From Enterobacteriaceae bacterium ESL0689 (lineage in GTDB: Bacteria; Pseudomonadota; Gammaproteobacteria; Enterobacterales; Enterobacteriaceae): a DNA stretch of 64,000 bases. Under the pieces are notes generated by a model. It saw only the letters and a list, made by a program, of their open reading frames with translations. It did no database searches and had not been told where the DNA came from. Location of the stretch: NCBI GenBank assembly GCA_029433525.1, contig JAQTIF010000001.1, forward strand, positions 1,426,001 through 1,490,000, written 5' to 3'. Both the position numbers and the translations under genes were made by a program. This document shows positions 18,816 through 29,010 of this stretch, one piece after another; within the stretch, counting starts at the first letter, position 1; each line of letters begins with the position of its first letter.

Positions 18816-21111
18816 TATAATTTTTCTCCATTTTTAAATCATATCCTTTTTGGCTCTTTCCGTTATATCTTTGGGCGAATGAAAGCCAATCCTTAGAACG
18901 GAGCGATTCCAGTAAAACACTGTCCGCCTTGATGAAACTAACAAACGCTTTTAGTTGATTTTTCTCAGATTTGCTTAAAGCGAAAACAAAATCTTCAGGA
19001 CTGGCATAGCCAGCTACAACGTGATTTGATGCAAGAATCTGGAATTTACCCCAGGACGCTGATTTCAATGCCGCCTTTTTATCAAGTGCATATGCTCTAA
19101 GTAATTTTGAGTATTGCTCAGATATAGCCCCATATCCTCCCGGATTAGGTTTGGATATATCTGAATACTTATCATGTGTTCCATTTGTATATTTGTGGAA
19201 ATGATGTCTTTCAAATAATATGGCAGGAACATAATCGTCATCTTGCTGAAAAATAAAATAAGAACCATAATTGCCAGTCTCAGTTTTTGCCACTGCCTTA
19301 ATTGCAGCAACTTCGCAATTTAACTTTTTCGCAGCCTCTTCGTAATCAGTTTCTTCTATTTTATCCCCATTGTAGAAATTGATGAACTCTAAAGGAATTA
19401 ATTCTCCATTAACTGGCGTCCTGGGAAATTCTGCTTTTCTTAACATCTCCAGAAACTCCAGCGGATGAAAATGCCATACTGACCGCTGACTGGCAAACGG
19501 TGGCACCTTATCCATCCAGCGCGTGGCGTCCAGGAATCCTCCGTTAGCCATTTTCACCACAGGACTTTCATCCCTGGCCTTAAATATCGATGACCAGCGT
19601 GTATCTTCGCAGGTACTGTGCCAGTCGCTGTCGTGTTTCACTATCAGCCGTCGCGCATATTCCGGGATATTCATCTGGCTGGTATGCAGTGCGCCAAACA
19701 GTGATTCATCCTGGGATTTATCAGGATACGGGGCGGGCGGTCTTCTGTTTTCAGCGCAGCGGATCAGGCTGTCATAAAATATTTTTGCCTGTGCCGATTC
19801 GGGGCCTTTTTCACCGTTAAAGTGCGAGCAGATGCTTTTCATGGCATCAATAATCCAGCGTTCATCCAGCGTGCGGGTAAAATCGGTGGTGGGTTCAGCT
19901 TCAATACAGTGAAAATTTAGCCCGGCTAAATCATGCTGGCTGAGCTGCTCCACATCGTCCTGGTGCATCCACGTATGCGGGCGGATCTGAAAGTAGGTGA
20001 CTCCGGTTTTATCCGTGAACGGGTACGTGGCATCACGCGGAATAATTTTCCCGGCATCAACGAGTGTAACGGCAATCGTCTGCACAAAGGTACTTTCCTC
20101 TCCCTCGCCGTTACGCAGGTACAGCGGCCGTTTCAGCTTCAGCTTGATGAACTGTTTACCTGTTTTAATCCCCTTCGTGTTTGCGACCAAATCCGGCACA
20201 TGCTTATCAAGGCTCAGCAACTCGATATGGGCCTTATAGTCGGTAGTGATAGTCTGCGGATAGTTATCTTCGCTAGCCTGATCCTGAGCACCGAGAAACC
20301 CGACTGCATCCCCTGCTTTTACCATCACTTTCAGCGGCGCAGGTGGCACCACCACATCATCAAACACGCCATGATTCAGTGCGTTGTGCATCCAGTCAGG
20401 CAGAAACAGGTAACATTCGCCATCAGACTCCAGATATTCCGGACGCATCGAGACCCAGAACAGATCGCCTGCGGGTTTACCGTCCTGAAGATGCTGCACC
20501 AGGGCGAACGGCTCCGGCTGTTGTTCCAGTAAAAACGATTTCTGTTGCAGTACGGCAAGCATGTCATCCTGAACGAGCGTTCTGGCATGGCCCTGTTTGT
20601 TTGTCAGCACCTCCGGCGCGATTTCACGGCTGTCATCGTGGCGGGAGTATTGACGCATCCGCACCCCGTGGCCTTGCTGGGTGACCCGGTAAAGGGGACG
20701 TTTCGGAAATTCTGACAATGGCGCGATGTGCATGTAAAGCTGATACAGCGTCAGCCAGCAGGATTCATCCTGTTCGTCGGGCTTGTACACCGATTTGACC
20801 AGCACAAAGGTGCCGGACTGGCGCAAGGGGCGTTTCTGATAACACTCGATAGCCGCGTAATCGCGGTTAACCCGCCATGCCACCACCTCACCGTCCATCA
20901 TGAACTGGAGCGGCACCGATTTTTCCGGCGTGTCCTGATCCAGCACCGAAGCCGGGGACGATGACGTCCCGATATGGATGCCTCCATGCCAGTAACGATT
21001 AATGCCGAGTAACCACCAGCCATGGGCATTCTTGCGGATATCGGTCAGCAGCTCGTCATAGTTCTTATACTCCCGTCCGTCGGATTTCCGTACTGGATAA
21101 CGTATGTTCAT
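18802..21111 (-). CDS. TseP-like two-domain peptidoglycan hydrolase, probable T6SS effector
   Basis: The 769-residue protein has no signal peptide. The C-terminal part (about 595-765) matches the N-acetylmuramidase family PF11860 (DUF3380): AIKAVAKTETG with catalytic Glu near 611, AILFERHHF, NPGGYGA, SASWGKFQI and RYNGKSQKGYD. The N-terminal part has an M23/LytM-like pattern: WHGGIHIG (His42/His46), LYQLYMHI (His128), VKAGDAVGFLG and DYKAHIELL (His295). This pairing is known from TseP of Aeromonas dhakensis, a T6SS effector with amidase and lysozyme activities. Here both glycan strand and peptide stem are likely targets. The 3' end overlaps the candidate immunity gene. No Hcp, VgrG or T6SS core gene lies next to it, so delivery would depend on a distant system. 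Confidence 0.82.
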   Translation of the reverse strand: MNIRYPVRKSDGREYKNYDELLTDIRKNAHGWWLLGINRYWHGGIHIGTSSSPASVLDQDTPEKSVPLQFMMDGEVVAWRVNRDYAAIECYQKRPLRQSGTFVLVKSVYKPDEQDESCWLTLYQLYMHIAPLSEFPKRPLYRVTQQGHGVRMRQYSRHDDSREIAPEVLTNKQGHARTLVQDDMLAVLQQKSFLLEQQPEPFALVQHLQDGKPAGDLFWVSMRPEYLESDGECYLFLPDWMHNALNHGVFDDVVVPPAPLKVMVKAGDAVGFLGAQDQASEDNYPQTITTDYKAHIELLSLDKHVPDLVANTKGIKTGKQFIKLKLKRPLYLRNGEGEESTFVQTIAVTLVDAGKIIPRDATYPFTDKTGVTYFQIRPHTWMHQDDVEQLSQHDLAGLNFHCIEAEPTTDFTRTLDERWIIDAMKSICSHFNGEKGPESAQAKIFYDSLIRCAENRRPPAPYPDKSQDESLFGALHTSQMNIPEYARRLIVKHDSDWHSTCEDTRWSSIFKARDESPVVKMANGGFLDATRWMDKVPPFASQRSVWHFHPLEFLEMLRKAEFPRTPVNGELIPLEFINFYNGDKIEETDYEEAAKKLNCEVAAIKAVAKTETGNYGSYFIFQQDDDYVPAILFERHHFHKYTNGTHDKYSDISKPNPGGYGAISEQYSKLLRAYALDKKAALKSASWGKFQILASNHVVAGYASPEDFVFALSKSEKNQLKAFVSFIKADSVLLESLRSKDWLSFAQRYNGKSQKGYDLKMEKNYNASL

Positions 21112-21294
21112 CGTCTTTCCTTAAGTAAAATCCCTGAAACCATAATCATCGCAGAGAGTTAAAAAGAAGAGGAGGAAAATTTATACAAATTTTACTAATG
21201 AGCTATTGACCAAAGTAAACTTCCCAACGCCGTTGGGCTGCTTCGATTTTACTATTTCCTGAATTATCGCATCATGTATAGCAGAGCGGCATAA

Positions 21295-21311
21295 TGCACC
21301 ATTCCAGTGCG
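21295..21311 (+). promoter_or_regulatory. Probable NtrC (GlnG) binding site upstream of glnK
   Basis: TGCACCATTCCAGTGCG is an imperfect dyad close to the NtrC consensus (GCAC...GTGC spacing). It lies 97 bases before the -24 element of the sigma-54 promoter, a typical enhancer distance. Confidence 0.65.
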
Positions 21312-21407
21312 ATTATCTCTCTTTTAGGGAATTTTATTCCGCTTGCTTTAATTACCCCTCCTTCTTTTTTATTCGCGAAAATACCGCCAGCTCACTTTTT
21401 TCACTTC

Positions 21408-21423
21408 TGGCATAGTCTTTGCT
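21408..21423 (+). promoter_or_regulatory. Sigma-54 promoter of glnK-amtB
   Basis: TGGCATAGTCTTTGCT has the invariant -24 GG and -12 GC separated by exactly ten bases. It lies about 45 bases before the glnK ATG. With the upstream NtrC-like site, this indicates nitrogen-limitation control, as in E. coli. Confidence 0.85.
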
Positions 21424-21467
21424 TTTATTAACCATAGCGATTGATCAATGAAGTGTGGGAGTCATTT

Positions 21468-21806
21468 ATGAAGCTGGTGACCGTAATAATCAAACCCTTC
21501 AAACTGGAAGAAGTGCGTGAAGCGTTATCCGCGCTGGGCGTTAATGGCCTGACCGTAACGGAGGTAAAAGGATTTGGCAGACAGAAAGGGCATGCCGAGT
21601 TATATCGTGGTGCAGAATATAGCGTTAATTTTCTGCCGAAAGTGAAAATTGATATCGCGATTATGGATGATCAGCTGAATGAAGTGGTCGAGGGTATTAC
21701 CAAAGCCGCTTACACCGGAAAAACAGGCGATGGTAAGATTTTTGTTCTTGAATTACAGCAGGTTATTCGTATTCGCACCGGTGAATACGATGAAGCTGCA
21801 TTGTAA
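21468..21806 (+). CDS. glnK: Nitrogen regulatory PII protein GlnK
   Basis: GlnK is the PII signal protein that blocks the AmtB channel when ammonium rises. The 112-residue product has the T-loop with uridylylation Tyr51 (HAELYRGAEY), the nucleotide-binding signature TGKTGDGKIFV, and the C-terminal RIRTGEYDEAAL. The start at 21468 (MKLVTVIIKPF) has a TGGGAGT ribosome binding site; an in-frame ATG 27 bases upstream is not conserved. The partner gene amtB follows after 34 bases but is frameshifted, which would leave GlnK without its usual membrane target. Confidence 0.96.
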   Translation: MKLVTVIIKPFKLEEVREALSALGVNGLTVTEVKGFGRQKGHAELYRGAEYSVNFLPKVKIDIAIMDDQLNEVVEGITKAAYTGKTGDGKIFVLELQQVIRIRTGEYDEAAL

Positions 21807-21840
21807 TTATCAGCGTATACGATGACAAGGAAACAGAACA

Positions 21841-23119
21841 ATGAAGAAAACAGTTTCAGCCGTATTAGCCTTTCTGCCTGGGCTGGTAATCGCTGGCGAA
21901 CCAGCAGTGGCAGATAACGCTGATAATGCTTTTATGATGATTTGTACCGCACTGGTACTCTTTATGACTATACCGGGTATTGGATTATTTTACGGTGGAC
22001 TGATTCGTGGAAAAAACGTCCTTTCGCTACTGACTCAGGTGATTGTGACCTTTGCGCTGGTATGTGTACTATGGGTGGTTTACGGCTATACACTGACATT
22101 CGGAGCAGGGGGACAATTCTTCGGCGGTCTCGAATGGTTATTATTGAAAGGGATTGATATTAAGGCACAGACAGGCACGTTTTATCAATATATTCATATT
22201 GCTTTCCAGGGCTCTTTTGCCTGCATCACGGTGGCTTTAGTGGTGGGAGCACTCGCGGAGCGGGTTCGCTTCTCGGCGGTGCTGATTTTTACCGTAATAT
22301 GGCTGACATTCTCCTATATCCCGGTGGCTCATATGGTATGGGGAGATGGACTATTAGCGACACATGGTGCGCTCGATTTTGCCGGTGGCACAGTGGTTCA
22401 TATTAATGCTGCGGTTGCTGGGCTGACAGGTGCCTGGATGACAGGAAAACGCCTAGGTTCTGGCAAGGAGGCATTCAAACCTCATAATTTACCGATGGTA
22501 TTTACCGGTACGGCAATTCTGTACATTGGCTGGCATTGGCTTCAATGCAGGCTCTGCCGGTACAGCGAATGAAATATCAGCGCTGGCATTTATCAATACG
22601 GTGATGGCAACCGCCGCCGCCATTCTTGCCTGGACCTTCGGTGAATGGACGATCCGCGGTAAACCCTCGCTATTAGGCGCTTGTTCTGGCGCGATTGCCG
22701 GGTTAGTCGGCATTACACCTGCCTGTGGTTATGTCGCTGTCGGTGGTGCCCTGATTATTGGCATTCTCGCGAGTCTGACGGGACTATGGGGGGTTATCGT
22801 GCTGAAACGCTGGCTACGTGTTGATGATCCCTGTGATGTCTTTGGGATACATGGCATGTGCGGTATGATGGGGTGTATTTTAACGGCGATTTTTTCTACC
22901 TCTTCCCTCGGCGGGGTGGGGTATGAAGCGGGAATGAATATGGGGAGTCAGTTACTGGTGCAACTGGAAAGTATCGTGATAACGCTTATCTGGTCTGCTA
23001 TCGTCGCGTTTATGGGTTACAAAGTGGCGGATATTATGGTAGGGCTGCGTGTTCCGGAAGAGCAGGAGCGGGAAGGGCTGGATGTCAACAGTCACGGTGA
23101 AAATGCTTATAACAGCTGA
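21841..23119 (+). pseudogene. amtB: Ammonium channel AmtB interrupted by a one-base frameshift
   Basis: The first frame (from 21841) has the signal peptide and the N-terminal membrane helices of AmtB (FYGGLIRGKNVLS, GDYSTGAAQ-unrelated; EWLLLKGID, DFAGGTVVHINA). It goes out of frame near 22531-22537, where TACATTGGCTGGCATTGGC has one extra base compared with the expected codons for YIGWFGFNAG. The downstream frame carries the rest (GFNAGSAGTANE to the C-terminal GLDVNSHGENAYNS, the GlnK-interacting tail). The break falls beside the Trp/Phe residues of the pore gate, and the first frame ends at a stop at 22572. Both halves are otherwise well preserved, so the lesion is recent or a sequencing error. 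Confidence 0.88.
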
Positions 23120-23163
23120 AAGATGATGCTGTTGTGATATCTCCCTGACCCGCGTCAATGGCG

Positions 23164-23475
23164 TTAGTAAATCCAGCGATAGCGTTGAAGGTCAATATGA
23201 CCACTGCCGGAGACCTGAATGCCTTCAGCCAGCAAGGCTTCGCGCTGACGCTGTCGATCCGCGCCACTCAGGGAGATATCACCGTGGCGATTGACGACCC
23301 GATACCAGGGGAGCGAGGAGTCCTCAGGCAAGCGACTGAGGACGCCACCCACCTGACGTGCCGCGCGCGGTGAGCCAGCCAGAAGTGCAATATCACCATA
23401 AGTAGTGACGTAACCTTGTGGAATAGCAGCAACAATCTGCCAGATACGCTGAGTAAATGTATCCTGAGAGTCCAT
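23164..23475 (-). CDS. atl: Alkyltransferase-like protein Atl (YbaZ)
   Basis: A 103-residue homologue of the C-terminal domain of O6-alkylguanine-DNA alkyltransferase. The reactive Cys of the PCHR motif is replaced by Trp (LPWYRVVN), the hallmark of ATL proteins. These bind O6-alkylguanine without repairing it and hand the lesion to nucleotide excision repair. SPRAARQVGGVLSR carries the helix-turn-helix with the arginine finger. The start at 23475 (MDSQDTFTQRIW) is chosen by comparison with E. coli; an extension of 20 codons is not conserved. In E. coli tesB and ybaY lie between amtB and this gene; both are absent. Confidence 0.93.
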   Translation of the reverse strand: MDSQDTFTQRIWQIVAAIPQGYVTTYGDIALLAGSPRAARQVGGVLSRLPEDSSLPWYRVVNRHGDISLSGADRQRQREALLAEGIQVSGSGHIDLQRYRWIY

Positions 23476-23665
23476 AATATGCTTTGCAGGTTGTAAAAAT
23501 ACAGAATAAACGCAGATCAATACATTGCACAGCACTTATTCTTGTTACAGAACACATCGCTATCGACTCGTGCAATAAACCAGCATCTGACAGGGGCAAG
23601 CTTGCAATCTGCTTGTTCAGTAGCGATAATGCATTCCGCATTCGTTAACAACGAATGCCCGCAAT

Positions 23666-23779
23666 GGGGGCTCGGTTGGTTCTCCCGCAACGCTACTCTG
23701 TTTACCAGGTCAGGTCCGGAAGGAAGCAGCCAGAGCAGACGACGTGTGTGCCGGGATGTGGCTGGCAGAGCCCCCGCCC
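23666..23779 (+). ncRNA. ffs: 4.5S RNA, signal recognition particle RNA
   Basis: 114 bases, the same length as E. coli 4.5S RNA. GGGGGCTC at the 5' end pairs with GAGCCCCC near the 3' end. The conserved domain IV is intact: the asymmetric loop CAGGTCAGGTCCGGAAGGAA with the GGAA tetraloop, and AGCAGCC opposite. It binds Ffh for co-translational targeting of membrane proteins. Position next to atl is conserved with E. coli. Confidence 0.97.
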
Positions 23780-24230
23780 ATTTCAGCCTCCGATCATCGC
23801 AGCAGCGATACCACTATCACTGAATGGTTCATTTCATCAGGCGCACTGACGCAGCCAGACCGTTATCAATTATTATTTAAACGTCGGGTTACGGTACAGG
23901 CAATATTGCCTGGTAAGTGGAACGGCACAATAGCCGAATGATATCAATAAGGCAATAAAACGAGACCGGGTTCAGAACAGTGACGACTAAAGCGCAGTGT
24001 CACAATTTTTACGCTATCAATATGCTTATTCCGTCATATCGGGGAATAATAAAACCGGGATCGACAGTATGTATTTTCGATGGCAGACGGTTCAGTGACC
24101 GGCGTATGACAATATGCCAGTTCTGTTGCTATTCACGGCCAGTTGATGATAACTACATAATAATCTGTGACAGATACCATTCCCTGGTATAGCTATTCAT
24201 TCAAAAACGATGATTAATCTATCAGACACA
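23780..24230. other. Non-coding stretch between ffs and hha
   Basis: About 450 bases. Short reading frames occur but none resembles a known protein or has a convincing ribosome binding site. E. coli ybaA and the genes following it are not present. Nothing else was recognised. Confidence 0.5.
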
Positions 24231-24449
24231 TTAGCGGATAAACTTCCAGACTGAAGCAGGAATTTTGTCATAAAGTTTATTCATGGTTAACTCAGCAAGA
24301 CGGTGATCTGCTGCAGAGTAAAATACCGCGAGCTCGTTATCAGAAAGCTCATACTTGTTTTTTTCAATAACGCGCTCCAGCGTATCGAGCGTCTGGCAAC
24401 GACGTAAACGCATTAAGTAATCTGTTTTTGTTAATGGTTCTGCAGACAT
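24231..24449 (-). CDS. hha: Haemolysin expression modulator Hha
   Basis: Hha is a small H-NS-binding protein that strengthens silencing of AT-rich and horizontally acquired genes. The 72-residue protein is almost identical to E. coli Hha ([36 protein letters not shown]). It lies 24 bases downstream of tomB on the same strand, the conserved tomB-hha pair, described in E. coli as a toxin (Hha) and antitoxin (TomB). It could act on the AT-rich islands of this same window. Confidence 0.96.
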   Translation of the reverse strand: MSAEPLTKTDYLMRLRRCQTLDTLERVIEKNKYELSDNELAVFYSAADHRLAELTMNKLYDKIPASVWKFIR

Positions 24450-24473
24450 AAATTCACCTTATTTGTAAAAATA

Positions 24474-24854
24474 TTAATAATAAATATTTATCAGATTGTT
24501 AAGATCGGCGTGAGTAAAGCTTCTGAATAATCGATCTTTTGCCTGACGCCATTTTTGTAGATCAGCGCTATTAATGTCATAACGGCTAAACAGCATAAAA
24601 GAGCTATCCAGATAGTCCTCTAGCTGAGCGAGTAGCTTATTATTATTATCAGTGGCGAACTTAATTCGATAATTAAGCGCAAATAAAGAAATATGTTCGA
24701 TCAATTCATTAATCTGAAAGTTGATAATGGACGTCGGATCATTGATCCCGCGACGACGGCACTCATCCAGATTAGCCAGGCAATCGTGGTACAAAGTATC
24801 ACAAAGAAAGCGCAGTTGCGCAATATCATGCCGTTTTGGTGAGTACTCATCCAT
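24474..24854 (-). CDS. tomB: Hha toxicity modulator TomB (YbaJ)
   Basis: The 126-residue protein begins MDEYSPKRHDIAQLRFLCDT and matches TomB, which counteracts Hha and affects biofilm formation in E. coli. The C-terminal tail (HADLNNLINIYY) diverges from E. coli TomB. The start at 24854 has a TGGGGAT ribosome binding site; a longer frame of 29 extra codons is not conserved. It is followed at 24 bases by hha. Confidence 0.92.
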   Translation of the reverse strand: MDEYSPKRHDIAQLRFLCDTLYHDCLANLDECRRRGINDPTSIINFQINELIEHISLFALNYRIKFATDNNNKLLAQLEDYLDSSFMLFSRYDINSADLQKWRQAKDRLFRSFTHADLNNLINIYY

Positions 24855-25798
24855 AATATATCCCCATATAGAGTTATGCCGAGGGTGGAGTTTCGCTGTC
24901 ATTCTCCTGGTGACCTCTCTGTTGGTAGCACACAGAAGCACAACTTACATAGTTATCTATGTTGTCGGGGATTTCCTCACTTGTTGCCTCGAATAACTTG
25001 AATAAACGTGGATATATAAGCACTGTTATGAAATGAACATGACGAATAAGAGCCTGACCGATTAGGTTATTTCACTTGCTATTCTGGTTCCTGGCAGTGC
25101 CCGAAATCCTCACGTACTACCTGTACGCTGCGGTTTCTTCGCCCTGTCCGCGTCCAGACTAGCTGCGCCAGGAGCGCCTGATGGGAGAGGCTCTAAATCG
25201 GTTGATATATTTCTTATCCCCGCCATTTTTTAACGATCTCGCCGTGAGCTATACAACGAAGTCCTGGTAATACCCTTATCGGTGTTCCCTGGAATATCTT
25301 CATTTTTCGCTTCAATGTAATCTGAGCAGTCTGACTATATAACACTTGACACAACTATAAGCTACTCCAGTGAGAATTTCACTGCTCTATTACCAAAAAT
25401 TACAATTGTTACTTTTTATTTATATTTAAATCGTATTATGTTTAATTATACTTGAGTATATCATATGTAAAATATTTTTCGCTATAATTTTGAATTTATT
25501 GGTTATTTTTTTACATCTAAGACATTACTGATAATCAATATCAGTTAATCAATTTATCAAAAATGTCGCTCTTTAAGACATATCTGTCCGGTTATAAATT
25601 AACCATAGGTGGTTTTTTCTGGCGTGTAGGGATGCGGGAAGCGTGACTTTTGTCCGGGTGTTAATTCACTGATCCTGTCGATTGGGGGGATGGTGACCGC
25701 AGCGCTCACATACGATATGCCTGTTTTGTTCTCCCGCTCTCTGGTGGGTTTATATCATGCATATCAGATGAAAAAGACAGGGGATGACGTTGATAAAT
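24855..25798. other. Long non-coding stretch between tomB and acrB
   Basis: Nearly 1 kb without a gene. It holds repeat copy B (25050-25193). A very AT-rich section (about 25320-25610) has no reading frame with a convincing start. Lost genes or an H-NS-bound region are possible, but no remnant of a known protein could be recognised. Confidence 0.5.
25050..25193 (+). repeat. Interspersed repeat with inverted ends, copy B (diverged)
   Basis: Begins GAGCCTGACCGAT and ends ATGGGAGAGGCTC; the central part keeps CGAAATCCTCACGTAC and TACGCTGCGGTTTCT. It is the most diverged of the three copies (others at 18214 and 55446), so the family has been in this lineage for some time. Confidence 0.82.
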
Positions 25799-25829
25799 AT
25801 AAAAAAGGGCCGCACATCTGCGGCCCTTT
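25799..25829 (-). terminator. Rho-independent terminator of acrAB
   Basis: On the minus strand GGGCCGCA and TGCGGCCC form a perfect stem around GATG-type loop bases, followed by six T. It begins about 13 bases after the acrB stop. Confidence 0.93.
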
Positions 25830-25841
25830 CTGAAGAGGGAT

Positions 25842-28800
25842 TTAACGATGTACGGGTGGATGACTGTGTTCAATATCCTCTGTTTTCTTACTGAAGCGTC
25901 GACGAACCACGACGAAGAATACAGGAACAAAGAAAATAGCCAGAACCGTAGCGGTCACCATCCCACCCATAACACCAGTACCGACGGCATTCTGTGATCC
26001 AGAACCGGCACCTGTACTGACTACCAGTGGTGCGACCCCAAGGATAAAGGCCAGCGAAGTCATCAGAATAGGACGTAAACGCATACGTACCGCTTCCAGA
26101 GTGGCCTCAACCAGTCCTTTCCCCTCTTTATCCATCAGATCTTTAGCAAACTCGACGATAAGTATCGCGTTTTTCGCCGACAGACCAATGGTTGTTAACA
26201 GACCCACCTGGAAATAGACGTCATTGGTCAGACCACGTAGTGTCGCCGCCAGCAATGCACCAATAATCCCCAGAGGAACGACCAGCATTACCGAGAACGG
26301 AATTGACCAGCTTTCATAAAGTGCCGCCAGACACAGGAACACCACAATAAGTGAAATCGCATACAATGCGGGTGCCTGATTACCGGACAACCGTTCCTGA
26401 TAAGACATTCCGGTCCAGTCATAACCAATCCCTTCTGGTAGATGACTGGCGAGCTGCTCCATCATTGCCATTGCTTCACCGGTACTTTTTCCCGGTGCCG
26501 CCTGGCCCAGAATTTCCATTGATGGCAACCCATTATAGCGTTCCAGGCGTGGCGAACCGAATTCCCAGCGTGATGTTGAGAAGGCAGAGAAGGGCACCAT
26601 TTGGCCATCATTGCCGCGCACATACCAGTTACCAATATCTTCCGGAAGCATACGATATTTCGCCTGGGACATAACGTACACTTTCTTTACACGACCACGG
26701 TCGATAAAATCATTGACGTAATTTCCCCCCCAGGCGGTGCCCAGCGTGATATTAATATCACTGATGGATACCCCCAGAGCCTGTGCTTTTTCCTGGTCGA
26801 TGTCGATCTTGAACTGTGGTGTATCTTCCAGCCCATTGGGGCGAACAGCGACCAGCATATCGGGATGTTTCGCCGCTTCACCCAATAACTGATTACGCGC
26901 CTGAGTGAGTTTTTCATGGCCTAAACCGCCATGATCGACCAGTTCGAAGTCAAACCCGGTCGCTGAACCCAGCTCGACAATCGCCGGCACGTTAAAGGCA
27001 AAAACCATGGCATCTTTAATTTGTGAAAATTGTGCCATTGCGCGGCCTGCGATAGCCTCGACCTTATTCTGTGCGCCTGGGCGTTGGCTCCAGTCTTTTA
27101 GGGAAACGAAAGCGAGACCGGTATTCTGACCGCGTCCGGCGAAACCAAAGCCATTAACCGCAAACACAGACTCAACGTTATCCTTTTCATGAGTGAGGTA
27201 GTAATCCGTCACTTGATCGAGGATCTTCTGAGTTCGTTCCTGGGTTGCGCCAGGGGGTAATTGCGCCATGGTCAAAAGCACGCCCTGGTCTTCATCTGGC
27301 AGGAATGACGTTGGCAAACGAATGAACAACAGCGCCATACCGACGACAATCATGAGATATATCACCAGATAACGACCGGTGCCGCGCAAAATATTGCCGA
27401 CGCTATCGGTATAATGATTGGTACTCTTTTCAAAGATACGATTGAACCAGCGAAATAGCCCTTTATGCTCAGTATGACCATTTTGCGGGAGCGGTTTTAA
27501 CATCGTGGCGCACAGAGCGGGTGTCAGAACTAATGCCACCAGCACTGACAATACCATTGCTGAAACAATAGTAATCGAGAACTGACGATAAATAGCCCCG
27601 GTAGAACCACCAAAGAAAGCCATTGGAATAAATACCGCCGAAAGTACCAGCGCGATCCCAACCAGTGCGCCCTGAATCTGCCCCATTGATTTCCGGGTCG
27701 CCTCTTTGGGGGGTAGTTTCTCATCGGCCATAATACGCTCGACGTTTTCGACGACCACAATGGCATCATCGACCAGCAAGCCTATCGCCAGCACCATAGC
27801 GAACATGGTCAGGGTATTTATTGAGTAGCCAAAAATAGCCAGAATGGCAAAGGTCCCCAGTAAAACAACCGGCACCGCGATGGTCGGTATCAGCGTTGCA
27901 CGGAAGTTTTGTAAAAACAGGTACATTACCAGCAAGACCAGAATGATCGCCTCAACCAGTGTTTTCACCACTTCATTAATCGATATCTTAACAAAGGGGG
28001 TGGTGTCATACGGGTAGATGATCTTCATGCCTGCCGGGAAGCTCGGCTTCAGTTTATCCAGTTCGGCACGAACAGCGGCGGCGGTATCCAGTGCATTCGC
28101 ACCGGTGGCCAGCTTGATCCCCAGCCCCGAGGCTGGCATGTTGTTATATCTGGCTATAACGTCATAATTTTCACCACCGAGTTCGACGTTGGCGACATCG
28201 CGCAGACGAACCTGGGAACCATCCTGATTAACTTTCAGCAGAATATTACTGAACTCATCAGCCGATTTCAGACGTGTTTGCGCAATGATAGAGGCGTTAA
28301 GTTGTTGACCTTCCACGGGCGGTGTGCCGCCCAGCTGACCGGCTGCGACCTGAGAATTTTGCGCTTTAATGGCATTGACGATATCAATGGGAGTCAACTG
28401 GAAATTGTTCAGTTTATTGGGGTCCATCCAGATACGCATCGCATACTGGGCACCAAATAGCTGAACGTCACCGACCCCGGCAGTACGACTGAGCGGATCT
28501 TTCAGGTTAGAACCAATATAGTCAGCGATATCGTCCTGCGACATAGAGCCATCGGTATTGATAATACCGACAACCATCAGAAAGGCGCTGGAAGACTTTT
28601 TCACACTCACGCCCTGTTGCTGAACTTCCTGTGGAAGTAACGGCATGGCGAGCTGTAATTTATTCTGCACCTGTACCTGAGCGATATCGGCATCAGTACC
28701 GGATTCGAACGTCAGCGTGATTTGTACTGACCCCGTGGAGTCACTGTCGGAGGACATATACATCAGGTTATCGATACCATTCATATTTTGTTCGATAACC

Positions 28801-28988
28801 TGGGTAACGGTATCCTGCACTGTTTTGGCGTCTGCGCCAGGATAGTTGGCGGAGACTGAAACAGCAGGTGGCGCAATCGTTGGATATTGTGCAACAGGCA
28901 GCTTCAGGATCGCCAGTCCCCCAGCAAGCATGAGGATAATGGCGATCACCCATGCGAATATAGGACGATCGATAAAGAAATTAGGCAT
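25842..28988 (-). CDS. acrB: Multidrug efflux RND transporter AcrB
   Basis: AcrB is the inner-membrane proton/drug antiporter of the AcrAB-TolC pump. The 1048-residue protein has the RND layout with twelve TM helices and two large periplasmic loops. The proton-relay pair is in [17 protein letters not shown] (Asp407/Asp408 equivalents). Other checks are [17 protein letters not shown] at the N-terminus and [16 protein letters not shown], which forms the switch loop region. It lies 22 bases downstream of acrA with its own terminator. The repressor gene acrR is a pseudogene here. Confidence 0.98.
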   Translation of the reverse strand: MPNFFIDRPIFAWVIAIILMLAGGLAILKLPVAQYPTIAPPAVSVSANYPGADAKTVQDTVTQVIEQNMNGIDNLMYMSSDSDSTGSVQITLTFESGTDADIAQVQVQNKLQLAMPLLPQEVQQQGVSVKKSSSAFLMVVGIINTDGSMSQDDIADYIGSNLKDPLSRTAGVGDVQLFGAQYAMRIWMDPNKLNNFQLTPIDIVNAIKAQNSQVAAGQLGGTPPVEGQQLNASIIAQTRLKSADEFSNILLKVNQDGSQVRLRDVANVELGGENYDVIARYNNMPASGLGIKLATGANALDTAAAVRAELDKLKPSFPAGMKIIYPYDTTPFVKISINEVVKTLVEAIILVLLVMYLFLQNFRATLIPTIAVPVVLLGTFAILAIFGYSINTLTMFAMVLAIGLLVDDAIVVVENVERIMADEKLPPKEATRKSMGQIQGALVGIALVLSAVFIPMAFFGGSTGAIYRQFSITIVSAMVLSVLVALVLTPALCATMLKPLPQNGHTEHKGLFRWFNRIFEKSTNHYTDSVGNILRGTGRYLVIYLMIVVGMALLFIRLPTSFLPDEDQGVLLTMAQLPPGATQERTQKILDQVTDYYLTHEKDNVESVFAVNGFGFAGRGQNTGLAFVSLKDWSQRPGAQNKVEAIAGRAMAQFSQIKDAMVFAFNVPAIVELGSATGFDFELVDHGGLGHEKLTQARNQLLGEAAKHPDMLVAVRPNGLEDTPQFKIDIDQEKAQALGVSISDINITLGTAWGGNYVNDFIDRGRVKKVYVMSQAKYRMLPEDIGNWYVRGNDGQMVPFSAFSTSRWEFGSPRLERYNGLPSMEILGQAAPGKSTGEAMAMMEQLASHLPEGIGYDWTGMSYQERLSGNQAPALYAISLIVVFLCLAALYESWSIPFSVMLVVPLGIIGALLAATLRGLTNDVYFQVGLLTTIGLSAKNAILIVEFAKDLMDKEGKGLVEATLEAVRMRLRPILMTSLAFILGVAPLVVSTGAGSGSQNAVGTGVMGGMVTATVLAIFFVPVFFVVVRRRFSKKTEDIEHSHPPVHR

Positions 28989-29010
28989 GTCTTAACGGCT
29001 CCTGTTTAAG

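Noticed and set aside
23744-23941. Short reading frame overlapping ffs
   Set aside because: It overlaps the 3' part of 4.5S RNA, has no family match and no convincing start.
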